In this document: in pieces, positions 54,301 to 61,482 of the stretch
Numbering within the stretch: position 1 is the stretch's first letter
Layout: every line of letters begins with the position of its first letter
Source: UBA3839 sp963627995
GTDB taxonomy: Bacteria > Bacteroidota > Bacteroidia > Bacteroidales > Bacteroidaceae
Length of the DNA stretch: 64,000 nt
Reading direction: 5' to 3'
NCBI GenBank assembly: GCA_963627995.1
Contig: CAVGCV010000002.1
Span: 186,001 to 250,000 of the forward strand
The notes under the pieces: model-generated
Told to the model about the DNA's origin: nothing
The model's database searches: none
Seen by the model: only the letters and a program-made list of their open reading frames with translations
Program-made: the position numbers and the translations under genes

Positions 54301-55032
54301 TCCATCTCGCCGCTCATCGCGAGCAGCTTCACCAACCCGAGGCTCGAGTGGAGCGACGGCAGCACCGGCGCGGCGTTCGAACTCCCGAGCATCGGGCAGA
54401 GCGGCACGTTCACCCTCCGCTTCACCTCCGACCAAGTGTCGTTCACGCAGGACTACACCATCAGCGTGTGCAACGACCAAAGCTACGACCTGCCCTCGGG
54501 CGACTACCTCGTCCTCGACCGCGCGTCGGGCAAGGTGCTGACCGTCGCCGACGACGGCAAGTCGCTGGTGTTCGCCGAAACGGCCGACCCCGCCGCGCAG
54601 TCGCAGCTGTGGCGCGTCGAGCAGAGCGGCGCGGACGGCAACTACAAGTACAAGTTCACCTCGCTGGCCGACGGCTCCATGATTTCCGCCTCCGGACGCC
54701 TCGCCTCGTCGGGCTCGTCGTTCCTGCTCACCAACGCCGTCGGCACCGACCACGTGGCCATCAGCACCGCCACGAAATACTACTGGGGGCGCGACGACGA
54801 CGACGCCCTCAACATCCGCACCGGCAAGGAACTCACCGCCTTCCCCTTCCGCTTCGTCAGCAAGGAGGACATCGTCGGCATCCGCCAGCCCCGGCGCGGG
54901 CAGCCGGCCACGGCCGTGGATTTCTACACCCTCAGCGGCGTGAAGACCGCCACGCCCCCGCGCGGCATCTGCATCCGCAAGACCACGCACGCCGACGGAT
55001 CGGTCACGACCGACAAGATTCGCGTGCAGTGA
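51352..55032 (+). CDS. Secreted multidomain protein with LamG and alginate-lyase-like domains
   Basis: The 1226-residue protein has a signal peptide (ending GSACAQD) and a LamG/concanavalin-like domain at about 28-250. A helical linker follows, then an alginate-lyase-type alpha/alpha domain at about 340-740 with HPGALHTQADFDRIK and NNVGQRPGHYWSNWGLCN. Several Ig-like beta domains and a ricin-like region near 1045-1180 complete it. It probably degrades a uronic-acid polysaccharide by beta-elimination, but the substrate is unknown. The C-terminus (VDFYTLSGVKT, ending TTDKIRVQ) resembles a short sorting tail. It is followed by a strong terminator. Confidence 0.78.
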   Translation: MMQRFRLFFAALLAALLGTGSACAQDATGLVLHYDFENVSGKTVSDQSGSGANATLANQATVEQMGKFHVLSLGKGTGYLDMTAKAGSVAKALGDFTVSVYYRVDDDASLSGAGFFLWCFSQSAANTADASPYTAYRLNVQRMATSTGGYAHETGMEIGSASAKGRWVHMLYRQSAKKGELYIDGQLRKTVATMPLLSETFTAAPAYNWIGRAPFSADSYLTQTLVYDFRLYDKAVSDEEIATLSALLPELDHEYSYGTPGDFAALEKAVGECKAFVAAAGDGYPANAVAEMQDEISLAQASLNAKAESQTLVDKRVERLSSALAKLKGSKGFDMKEATSTAFAPEHGFVHPGALHTQADFDRIKQLLADGDPTITAAYNALKAGEYAQSGVATWPVETIIRGGGSGQNYMNAARGAAMAYQNALVWKIGGKKANADATVRILMAWARGNKYVSGDTNMSLASGLYGYAFANAAELVRDYEGWSPEDKEEFKQYILNTWYPVTNDFLRRRHDTWLNARNNVGQRPGHYWSNWGLCNTLAMMCYGIFLDDVHMYNQGVSFFKHDHVGTFSEAATLNRTDDINNWGLTEFLGNLVPVIHEDARGPFGYLGQMQESGRDAGHEQMAAGLAVDIAQVGWNQGDDLFGYMDNRLAAGLEFVAAHNFSGVTSLPWTNYNYADCRTAWHNVWHQTGYGSHGESRPYWDRVVGHYEGVKGVKMRYSEAAAKAVRGANGYDMGGHSYGETSGGYDHLGFSTLTCYRPAVADPASAPITIGGRIVYKGQTLNQTELGGLKYTYNADGTHAIPADGSDIRLVPVLPEGEEDTGNWQWNTGETTREITVKADHSYLYRASYTGANGAVSERMFSIAVAGDCTADKLTPEITVDGVIHRDTAMSVFYGTNVILYTGNQTGWTNDYRWDNGTKDNSVIVIPNITTSRDYVCHYTNTGGHVGEQRFRINVQNIRHRIYVNGAELADTFDIIVNKGDQVSISPLIASSFTNPRLEWSDGSTGAAFELPSIGQSGTFTLRFTSDQVSFTQDYTISVCNDQSYDLPSGDYLVLDRASGKVLTVADDGKSLVFAETADPAAQSQLWRVEQSGADGNYKYKFTSLADGSMISASGRLASSGSSFLLTNAVGTDHVAISTATKYYWGRDDDDALNIRTGKELTAFPFRFVSKEDIVGIRQPRRGQPATAVDFYTLSGVKTATPPRGICIRKTTHADGSVTTDKIRVQ

Positions 55033-55053
55033 CCGCGCGCCAATCCCCCTACC

Positions 55054-55094
55054 CCGGGCCCATGGACGACACCGTCCATGGGCCCGGCTCTTTT
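55054..55094 (+). terminator. Rho-independent terminator after the lyase-like gene
   Basis: CCGGGCCCATGGACG (55054-55068) pairs perfectly with CGTCCATGGGCCCGG (55073-55087) around a 4-nt loop, followed by CTCTTTTCC. Confidence 0.88.
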
Positions 55095-55181
55095 CCTCCC
55101 CAACAAAAAAACACGGCGCCGGCGTGCAAGGTTCCGCACATCTGCGGATTTAGCATGATATAGAAACCATACACGAAAAAA

Positions 55182-55910
55182 ATGAAAAGACACCATGCCT
55201 TCCGTTGCGCCATCGCACTGACCGCGCTGGCCGCCACACTCCAGTCCTGCCTCGGCGACAGCGACGAATCCCTCCCGCAGCAGCCCACGGCACTCGTCAC
55301 CGTACGCCCGTCGGCCGACGGGACATTCCTCCTCCAGCTCGACAACGCCACCGCCCTGCGCCCCACCAACATGACCGCCTCGCCCTTCGGGACGAAGGAA
55401 GTGCGCGCGCTGGTGAGCTACACCGAGGAGAAAGGCGGCAGACAGGACACGCCGCGCGACGTGCGCATCAACTGGATCGACAGCATCCGCACCAAGCTGC
55501 CGTCCCCCGACCTCGGCAACCGGAACGACTCGGCCTACGGGAACGACCCCATCGAAATCGTCAAGGACTGGGTGACCGTCGCCGAAGACGGCTACCTCAC
55601 CCTCCGCATTCGCACCCTGTGGGGGGCGGCCAGCCAGCCGCACGTCGTCAGCCTCCTGACCGGCGCAAGCACCGACGACCCGTTCCAGCTGGAACTCCGC
55701 CACGACGCCAGGGGCGACACGCGCGGCAAGATGGGCGACGCGCTCATCGCCTTCAACCTCAACCGGCTGCCGCGCAACGGCGCGACAAGCGCGAAACTCC
55801 GCCTCAGCTGGCTGTCGTTCACAGGCAAGAAGACCACAGAGTTCGACCTCCAGCTCCACCCGCAGTCCTCCGCCGCCACCCGCGCGGCGTTCAGCGCACG
55901 GGTGGAGTGA
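55182..55910 (+). CDS. NigD-like lipoprotein
   Basis: The 242-residue protein has a lipoprotein signal ending L-Q-S-C. It then has two beta-rich parts in the NigD-like pattern: TALVTVRPSADGTFLLQLDNATALRPTN, a central DWVTVAEDGYLTLRIRTLW, and a final LRLSWLSFTGKKTTEFDLQL. NigD-like proteins are common Bacteroidetes lipoproteins of poorly known function. It stands alone and is followed by copy R4 of the hairpin family. Confidence 0.75.
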   Translation: MKRHHAFRCAIALTALAATLQSCLGDSDESLPQQPTALVTVRPSADGTFLLQLDNATALRPTNMTASPFGTKEVRALVSYTEEKGGRQDTPRDVRINWIDSIRTKLPSPDLGNRNDSAYGNDPIEIVKDWVTVAEDGYLTLRIRTLWGAASQPHVVSLLTGASTDDPFQLELRHDARGDTRGKMGDALIAFNLNRLPRNGATSAKLRLSWLSFTGKKTTEFDLQLHPQSSAATRAAFSARVE

Positions 55911-55969
55911 ACAGTCCGGGAACGCGGAAAACACCGCGCCGGAATTCCGTGGGGACACCGCCCTGAAAA

Positions 55970-56075
55970 CCTCCGCAGAGAAAAGCCCCGCGCTCCGCAG
56001 AGAAAAATATTTTCGTCCGCAGACGAAAATATTTTTCTCTGCGGACGTTTTACAGCCCCTCCGCAGTGTTTTTCG
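55970..56075. repeat. Dispersed hairpin family, copy R4
   Basis: The core 55994-56045 is a 52-bp palindrome with 25 of 26 arm pairs, with TCCGCAGAGAAAAATATTTT in the left arm. It has the same flanks as R2 (CCTCCGCAGAGAAAA at the left, CTCCGCAGTGTTTTTCG at the right). Several positions differ from R2 in both arms together, keeping the pairing. After it, 56118-56160 has another GC-rich hairpin (GCCTCGG/CCGAGGC), and the DNA then becomes AT-rich. Confidence 0.85.
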
Positions 56076-56422
56076 CAAGACATCCAAACAGCTGGTAATC
56101 AACGAAAAGCAAAGATGCGGCGGCACGCCTCGGGCGGGCATCCGTCCGAGGCGCGCCGCTCTGGCTGGAATGCCGCCCCCTGCCCGGCAGCCTTGCATGC
56201 CGCTGCGAACCTGCGTGTTTTTTTGAAAATCCGATGCAAAAACAGGAATAACTTAGAAACAAGCCACTTATGGACTTTTCCCAAAGAGTGAGGCAATGAC
56301 TTAGCAACAGTCGCAAATTCTGTGATATACGGTGTATTTCTGTCAAACGACTCTTGTTCTATTTGCACAGATTAGCACTTTCTTTCTTTTGAGGAACAAG
56401 CAAGACGCCAAATAAAATTTTG

Positions 56423-56430
56423 TACCTTTG
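56423..56430 (+). promoter_or_regulatory. -7 element of the methyltransferase island
   Basis: TACCTTTG matches the consensus, 28 nt before the XRE gene. It is the only clear promoter seen before the four co-directional island genes. Confidence 0.5.
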
Positions 56431-56457
56431 TGTCCGTCAGACAAAAAGGATGCGAAT

Positions 56458-56658
56458 ATGAACCAAATAAGAGAGGCATTGGAAGCTAAGGGCATTAGCC
56501 AAACAGAATTGGCAAACAGACTTGGAAAGACTTTCAATATGGTCAATCTATATGCCACCAATAAGGTGCAGCCTCCCATTCCTGTTTTATATCAGATTGC
56601 AGACATTCTGAATGTTGATGTCAGAGACTTGTTAATACCCAGCAAGATTAGTAGATAG
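56458..56658 (+). CDS. XRE-type helix-turn-helix regulator (controller-like)
   Basis: The 66-residue protein is a single HTH_3 domain (IREALEAKGISQTELANRLGKTFNMVNLYATNK...). Small XRE proteins directly before a methyltransferase gene usually act as controller (C) proteins of restriction-modification systems. It lies 27 nt before the methyltransferase gene. The ATG at 56458 is chosen over the longer frame because it opens the domain. Codon and base composition are AT-rich, unlike the rest of the window. Confidence 0.85.
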   Translation: MNQIREALEAKGISQTELANRLGKTFNMVNLYATNKVQPPIPVLYQIADILNVDVRDLLIPSKISR

Positions 56659-56685
56659 CTTGGTAAACAACGAAAAGAAGATACG

Positions 56686-57831
56686 ATGGAAAATAGTAAT
56701 CTGAAAGAAGCAAAGGCGGCTAAAAACGATGAGTTTTATACTCAATTCCATGATATAGAAATTGAGATGAACGCATACCTTGAATACGATTCAAATGTGT
56801 TCAGGGGAAAGACGATTTTATTGCCTTGCGATGACCCCGAATGGAGCAACTTCACACGGTTCTTTGCCGCCAAGTTTGATGAACTTGGATTGAAGAAATT
56901 GATTTCCACAAGCTATGCGCCGGATGCAAAGAAGATGAGACTCTTGTCTGAACCCACTTTGTTTGAAACTGATGCTCCACAATTCGATTCTTCAAAAGCT
57001 CAAACGAAAGGCAAGATATTCATTCTTGATAAAGATTTATCTGGTGACGGAAGAATAAACATTGACGATTTGCACTGGGAATATCTTAATGGAGATGGAG
57101 ATTTTAGAAGTAAGGAAGTTTCGGAATTACGTGATGAAGCAGATTTTATTATCACCAATCCTCCATTTTCCCTCTTTCGAGAGTTTTTGGCTTGGATTGT
57201 TGCTGCTAACAAAAAGTTCATTATCATCGGGAACATGAATGCTGTAACATACAAGGAAACTTTCCCATTGATAAAAGGAAACAGGATGTGGATGGGATAT
57301 TCCATTCATAGCGGTGACAGGGAATTTGAAGTCCCCGATGAATACCCTCTGAATGCGGCAGGATGGAGAATCGATGAGAATGGACGAAAATTTATCAGAG
57401 TGAAAGGTGTGCGATGGTTTACAAATATAGACCATGGCCGCCGTCACGAACCCCTCCCTTTGATGACCATGGCAGACAACCTTCGCTTTTCCAAACATAA
57501 GGAACTGAAAGGCAAAACCGCCTATGACCGTTATGACAATTACGATGCCATTGAAGTACCTTTTACGGATGCCATTCCGTCAGATTATGACGGTGTGATG
57601 GGCGTTCCTATCTCCTTTTTGGACAAGTATTGTCCGGAGCAATTTGAAATCTTAGGTCAGACACAAGGTGATTCAGGAAAAGAACTTGGTTTGCGTCCAT
57701 ACCCCCGTGAATTGAAGAAACTAAATCCCAGTTTACGAGATGGCCAGCTTTACTATTTAGAGAACGGAATACCTCAAAAACCATATGCACGAGTACTAAT
57801 TAGAAAAATTGCGAGCGATGAAGTACTTTGA
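56686..57831 (+). CDS. EcoRI-family adenine-specific DNA methyltransferase with exchangeable C-terminus
   Basis: The 381-residue protein starts with the family phrase AKAAKNDEFYTQ, has the catalytic NPPF at 158-161 and the family end FLDKYCPEQFEILG at about 311-324. After FEILG (320-324) comes a variable stretch of about 43 residues, then YARVLIRKI, and last an unrelated ASDEVL. That tail arises because the frame runs into the next cassette, whose first bases supply the stop. Two further copies of the FEILG...YAR.LI segment with different middles follow, one in inverted orientation. The variable stretch is probably the target-recognition part; exchange would change which DNA site is methylated. 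Confidence 0.88.
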   Translation: MENSNLKEAKAAKNDEFYTQFHDIEIEMNAYLEYDSNVFRGKTILLPCDDPEWSNFTRFFAAKFDELGLKKLISTSYAPDAKKMRLLSEPTLFETDAPQFDSSKAQTKGKIFILDKDLSGDGRINIDDLHWEYLNGDGDFRSKEVSELRDEADFIITNPPFSLFREFLAWIVAANKKFIIIGNMNAVTYKETFPLIKGNRMWMGYSIHSGDREFEVPDEYPLNAAGWRIDENGRKFIRVKGVRWFTNIDHGRRHEPLPLMTMADNLRFSKHKELKGKTAYDRYDNYDAIEVPFTDAIPSDYDGVMGVPISFLDKYCPEQFEILGQTQGDSGKELGLRPYPRELKKLNPSLRDGQLYYLENGIPQKPYARVLIRKIASDEVL

Positions 57832-58215
57832 AATCTTAGGGATAACCGATAGGCAAAACACATCTTGCTTAAGGACCAAGAAATACACGAATATTGACAG
57901 TCCAAAATACAACGACTTGAATGCGAGAAGCGTTATTAAAGATGGCAGAAGATATATTCTTATGTATGCCAGATTACTTATCCATAAATTATAATCTGAT
58001 ATGTCTGATAAGTACTCTTGCATATACTTGGGTGTAATACTTCCCGTCAACTATATAATAAGTCTCATTCTGAGGAACTTTAGAATGAAGCAATACCGCT
58101 CCATCATTAAGTTTCGTCACTTTGGATTCTTTCCCATGATGGTCTATTTGAATTTGCTCGGGATAAATCTTAGAAGCTATTCCATACCAAGTTTTAGTTA
58201 TCCCTAAGATTTCAA
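57644..58215. repeat. Recombination repeats of the methyltransferase cassette array
   Basis: TTGAAATCTTAGG at 57644-57656 opens the active cassette. TTGAAATCTTAGGGATAAC at 57828-57846 opens the second cassette in the same direction, and its exact reverse complement at 58197-58215 opens the third on the other strand. All three carry the codon phase GAA-ATC-TTA-GG. The cassette ends are also similar (TATGCACGAGTACTAATTAG at 57784-57803 against TATGCAAGAGTACTTATCAG on the minus strand). Confidence 0.85.
57818..57994 (+). other. Silent methyltransferase C-terminal cassette B (direct orientation)
   Basis: The frame encodes KYFEILGITDRQNTSC, a variable stretch including YNDLNARSVIKDG, then MYARLLIHKL and a stop at 57992-57994. 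It aligns to the C-terminus of the methyltransferase just upstream at both ends but not in the middle. It has an in-frame ATG at 57818 but no ribosome site, and it is far too short to be a methyltransferase. It is best read as a stored alternative C-terminus. Confidence 0.8.
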
Positions 58216-58216
58216 C
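57989..58216 (-). other. Silent methyltransferase C-terminal cassette C (inverted)
   Basis: Read on the minus strand from 58216, the frame encodes VEILGITKTWYGIASKIYPE, about 40 further variable residues ending VDGKYYTQ, then VYARVLIRHIRL and a stop at 57989-57991. A stop codon lies directly before its first codon, so it cannot be expressed where it is. It converges with cassette B, and the two stop codons are adjacent. Inversion between its opening repeat and that of the active cassette would join it in frame to the methyltransferase body. Confidence 0.8.
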
Positions 58217-58232
58217 TTAAAACAAGAAATAT

Positions 58233-59402
58233 ATGAAAACAACATTACATACAGAATGGACAGTTGCAGATGTCTGCAAAGGTTTTACGTACAATGAATT
58301 GGAGGGCAAAGGGCTGTTCGGGCTTGACGGACGGCTTACCATTCAGCCAGAGTATCAACGTCATTACATCTACAATGACGGCAAACGGGATGTGGCGGTC
58401 ATCGAATCGCTGCTGAAAGGTTATCCAATAGGACTTATTTATTTCAATCGCACAAATGATGGTCGTTTTGAAGTTCTTGACGGACAACAACGTATTACAT
58501 CTTTCGGTCGGTTCGTCACAGGGAAATTTGCCATAATTTATGGAGGTCGTGAAGAATACTTCAGCGGTCTTCCCTTTGAAGAACAACAAAAGATAATGCA
58601 ATCTCCATTGCTCATCTACGAATGCGAGGGAGAAGAAAGAGAAATAAAGGAATGGTTCAAAACCATCAATATCGTAGGCATACCCCTGAATGAGCAAGAA
58701 TTACGTAATGCCATCTATTCGGGCGAGTTCGTCACGGCTACAAAGCGAGTGTTCAGCAATTCGCAAAATGCAGAAGTTCAAAAATGGAGCCATTACATAA
58801 AAGGGGATGTGAAACGGCAGGATTATTTGGCTGAAGCCTTAAAATGGGTATGCGCCAGCAAGGGGATGACCATTGACGCATATATGAGTCTGCACCGCCG
58901 TGACAAGTCCATGAACGAACTTGAAAATTACTTCCGCTCCGCCATAGATTGGGTTTCCACTACGTTCACTATGGTGGAACGGGATATGTGCGGTTTGGAA
59001 TGGGGAAGGCTTTATGAGACCTACCATAAAAAGCCATATAGCATTGACCATGTGACGGAACGTGTGCTTGCCCTGCAAACAGACGCGAGTATCAAATGCT
59101 CGCGTAATATCTATGAGTATGTGCTTAGCGAAGAACAAGACAAAAGCCTGCTTCAAATCCGCTTGTTCGAGGAGTCGACAAAAAAAGTGGCATACGCTCG
59201 TCAGACAGAAACGGCGAAAGAAAAGGGATTTTCCAACTGCCCCCTTTGTGCTATAGGCGACAATGCCAACAAGACACGTATTTACAAGTTCAATGAAATG
59301 GATGCCGACCATGTGACAGCATGGAGCAAAGGCGGCGCCACTTCTATTGAGAATTGTGAAATGCTGTGTAAGACACATAACCGTTCAAAAGGCAACAAAT
59401 AA
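58233..59402 (+). CDS. DUF262 and HNH nuclease domain protein
   Basis: The 389-residue protein has an N-terminal DUF262 (ParB/sulfiredoxin-like fold) with IQPEYQRHYI and the signature DGQQR at 83-87. A helical middle follows, then a C-terminal HNH-type nuclease (CPLC near 335, DADHVTAWSKGGATSIENC, CKTHNRSKG). Related DUF262/HNH proteins include GmrSD-type and other defence nucleases. Here it is probably the restriction partner of the methyltransferase. Only 17 nt separate it from cassette C, so its transcription passes through the cassette array. Confidence 0.85.
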   Translation: MKTTLHTEWTVADVCKGFTYNELEGKGLFGLDGRLTIQPEYQRHYIYNDGKRDVAVIESLLKGYPIGLIYFNRTNDGRFEVLDGQQRITSFGRFVTGKFAIIYGGREEYFSGLPFEEQQKIMQSPLLIYECEGEEREIKEWFKTINIVGIPLNEQELRNAIYSGEFVTATKRVFSNSQNAEVQKWSHYIKGDVKRQDYLAEALKWVCASKGMTIDAYMSLHRRDKSMNELENYFRSAIDWVSTTFTMVERDMCGLEWGRLYETYHKKPYSIDHVTERVLALQTDASIKCSRNIYEYVLSEEQDKSLLQIRLFEESTKKVAYARQTETAKEKGFSNCPLCAIGDNANKTRIYKFNEMDADHVTAWSKGGATSIENCEMLCKTHNRSKGNK

Positions 59403-59440
59403 TGTAACATATCACAGAATATGCGTATTTTGAGGAGGTT

Positions 59441-60394
59441 ATGAAAGTATTAATTCCCTCAAAGTTGCATATGCAGAAAACATTTCAAGAAATTTCAAAA
59501 AGCTGGTGTGAGACAAAGCGCCCAATCGTAAAGCACTCTACCATGTGTGCTTATTTGCTGACGCTCCAAATCCATTTATTGCCTTATTTCGGCGAAAAGA
59601 CAGCCATTACAGAAGATGACGTACAACAGTTTGTCATTCATAAACTTTCGTGCGGCTTTGCACGTAAAACTGTAAGGGACATGGCAGCCGTATTAAAATC
59701 TGTGGCCAAATACGGAAGAAAGCGTAAGGTTTTTCCATTTGAAGATTGGGACATAGAATATCCCACGGATACGGAGAAGAACCGGTTGCCGATTTTGGCA
59801 ATAAGGCACCAACGCATGCTAATGCGGCATCTGATTGAAAAACCGACAGCACAGAACATAGGCGTGCTGCTGGCTCTTTGCACAGGCATGAGAATAGGGG
59901 AAGTATGCGCACTGCAATGGCAAGATGTGGACTTTGGCCAACGGATTATCACAGTAAGACACACCGTGGGGAGGGTTTACAATTGCGAGTTGAAATCCAC
60001 AGAGAAAATACAGTCATCGCCTAAAACAAGAAGCTCCTGCCGCGAGATACCCATCTCAAAGCAGTTGCTCCAATGTCTGAAAATGGTCAAGAAGACCTCT
60101 GCCTCTCCGTTTGTGGTAGGCGCAGCAGAACATCCCAAAGACCCACGCTCTTATCGAGACTATTTTTCCCGGCTGTTAAAGCGTCTCGGCATACCTCAAA
60201 TCGTATTCCATGGGCTTAGGCACACCTTCGCAACCCGCTGCATAGAAAGCCAGTGCGATTACAAGACGGTAAGCGTGCTGCTCGGCCATTCCAATATAGC
60301 GACAACGCTTAACCTGTATGTACACCCAAACCTCAATCAGAAAAAGAAGTGTGTTGAGCGTATGAGCAAGTTTCTTGGAATAGCGGAACCGTAA
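59441..60394 (+). CDS. Tyrosine recombinase
   Basis: The 317-residue site-specific recombinase has an N-terminal core-binding domain (about 12-100). The catalytic residues of its C-terminal domain are R151 (TGMRIGEV), H257 and R260 (HGLRH), H283 (LLGHSN) and Y293 (NLYVHP). It is the last gene of the AT-rich island, 38 nt after the nuclease gene. It is the obvious candidate for recombining the methyltransferase cassettes, or alternatively for mobilising the island. Confidence 0.9.
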   Translation: MKVLIPSKLHMQKTFQEISKSWCETKRPIVKHSTMCAYLLTLQIHLLPYFGEKTAITEDDVQQFVIHKLSCGFARKTVRDMAAVLKSVAKYGRKRKVFPFEDWDIEYPTDTEKNRLPILAIRHQRMLMRHLIEKPTAQNIGVLLALCTGMRIGEVCALQWQDVDFGQRIITVRHTVGRVYNCELKSTEKIQSSPKTRSSCREIPISKQLLQCLKMVKKTSASPFVVGAAEHPKDPRSYRDYFSRLLKRLGIPQIVFHGLRHTFATRCIESQCDYKTVSVLLGHSNIATTLNLYVHPNLNQKKKCVERMSKFLGIAEP

Positions 60395-60805
60395 TTTAGA
60401 ATATGACTTTTGGGCAACGGGAGGATACCAAGTGAGTTTTGGGCATACAAAAATACCAACTTGCTACCATTGAAAAACAGAGTTTCGACTTTGGAGTAAC
60501 TCTTCTTCCTTTGGGTTACCCAAAGGACAACTTGCTGCTTCTTTTAGAAGCAAAGGGGGGGGTGTAACCCCGTTGGCTCATTAGGGTGTTTTCATATACC
60601 ATTTTGTGCCATCCAAAGCCAAACTCTCTGGCCGTCAGATACTCTGATTCGCTTTATTATGCGTTTTATCCCATTGCTTTTTCAAAAAAAATCCGGCAGG
60701 CCGTGCAAGGAATCCGAAAATGCGGATTTAATAGGTTGAGAGCTCTCAAGAAAACAGACAAATCGAACACAAAATTCAAAACCAAAATCAAAAAGACAGA
60801 AAACA
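60395..60805. other. Gene-free AT-rich right end of the island
   Basis: No convincing gene is seen. TTTTGGGCA occurs at 60408-60416 and 60437-60445, and ATACCAA at 60425-60431 and 60453-60459, an imperfect 28-29-bp tandem arrangement just after the recombinase gene. A near-perfect palindrome, TCCTTTGGGT-T-ACCCAAAGGA, lies at 60509-60529, and a G-run near 60555. These may be recombinase-binding or attachment sequences. The last ~60 nt are the A-rich leader of the next gene. Confidence 0.45.
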
Positions 60806-61381
60806 ATGGAACAGACGAAATTCCTTAAATTTGCAGCCGCCATGCTCTGCGGCATCGCGGCGCTGGCCACGGCTTCGTGCGACAAGGACGACGACGAGCA
60901 GCCCCAGGGGCTGAAGCTCAACCCGACGAAAGTGGAAGTCGTGGTGGGCGAGACGGCGGACGTGGCCGTCAGCGGCGGCACCGCCCCCTACACGGCGACG
61001 ACAACCGACAAGGCGATTGCGACGGCCAGCGTGAAGGACAACACCGTCACGGTGACGGGCGTGAAGAAAGGCAGCGCCGTCCTGGCGGTCACGGACAAGA
61101 ACAACCTGCGCGGCAGCCTGTCCATCTCGGTCGTTGAGAAGAAGAGCAGCGCACTGAGCTTCGACAAGCAGAGCGTCGAGGTGGCCGCGGGCAAGGAGGA
61201 CGTCGTCACCGTCAGCGGCGGCGCCGCCCCCTACACCGTCACGACGAAGGACGCGGAAATCGCCACCGCCAGCGAGAAGGACGGCAAGCTGACCGTCAAG
61301 GGCGTGAAGGCCGGCACCACCACCATCACCGTGCAGGACAAGGACAAGAAGTCGGGGACCATCGCGGTGACCGTAAAATAG
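60806..61381 (+). CDS. Lipoprotein with two bacterial Ig-like repeats
   Basis: The 191-residue protein has a lipoprotein signal ending T-A-S-C and an acidic linker. Two tandem Ig-like (BIG_2-type) repeats follow at about 35-110 and 114-190, each with V...G....V.VSGG.APYT and ending in a TI.V-type strand. It probably displays on the cell surface or in the periplasm. It marks the return to GC-rich DNA after the island. Function unknown. Confidence 0.75.
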   Translation: MEQTKFLKFAAAMLCGIAALATASCDKDDDEQPQGLKLNPTKVEVVVGETADVAVSGGTAPYTATTTDKAIATASVKDNTVTVTGVKKGSAVLAVTDKNNLRGSLSISVVEKKSSALSFDKQSVEVAAGKEDVVTVSGGAAPYTVTTKDAEIATASEKDGKLTVKGVKAGTTTITVQDKDKKSGTIAVTVK

Positions 61382-61417
61382 GAGAAACCGAAAGCGAGAA
61401 CTTGAATGTTGGCACAA

Positions 61418-61467
61418 CATGGAGCGGACGCTCCCGCCCTGCGCGCGGAGCCCGCTCCATGCCTTTC
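61418..61467 (+). terminator. Hairpin after the Ig-like lipoprotein gene
   Basis: CATGGAGCGG (61418-61427) pairs perfectly with CCGCTCCATG (61452-61461), followed by CCTTTCCC. It lies directly before the sigma-factor start, so it may also affect that gene's leader. Confidence 0.5.
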
Positions 61468-61482
61468 CCAACGCGAGGGACG

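Noticed and set aside
57818..57994. Cassette B as an independent small gene
   Set aside because: It has an ATG but no ribosome site, and its content is only the last segment of the methyltransferase. A stored cassette explains it better.
58001..58207. A 68-codon + strand frame before the DUF262-HNH gene
   Set aside because: It lies opposite cassette C, whose minus-strand reading clearly matches the methyltransferase C-terminus.
56210..60805. Attachment-site direct repeats at the island ends
   Set aside because: Only short matches such as AAAATCCG occur near both ends, which is not enough to define att sites.
60586..60828. An 80-codon frame at the right end of the island
   Set aside because: It has no family resemblance or ribosome site and runs into the leader and start of the Ig-like lipoprotein in another frame.
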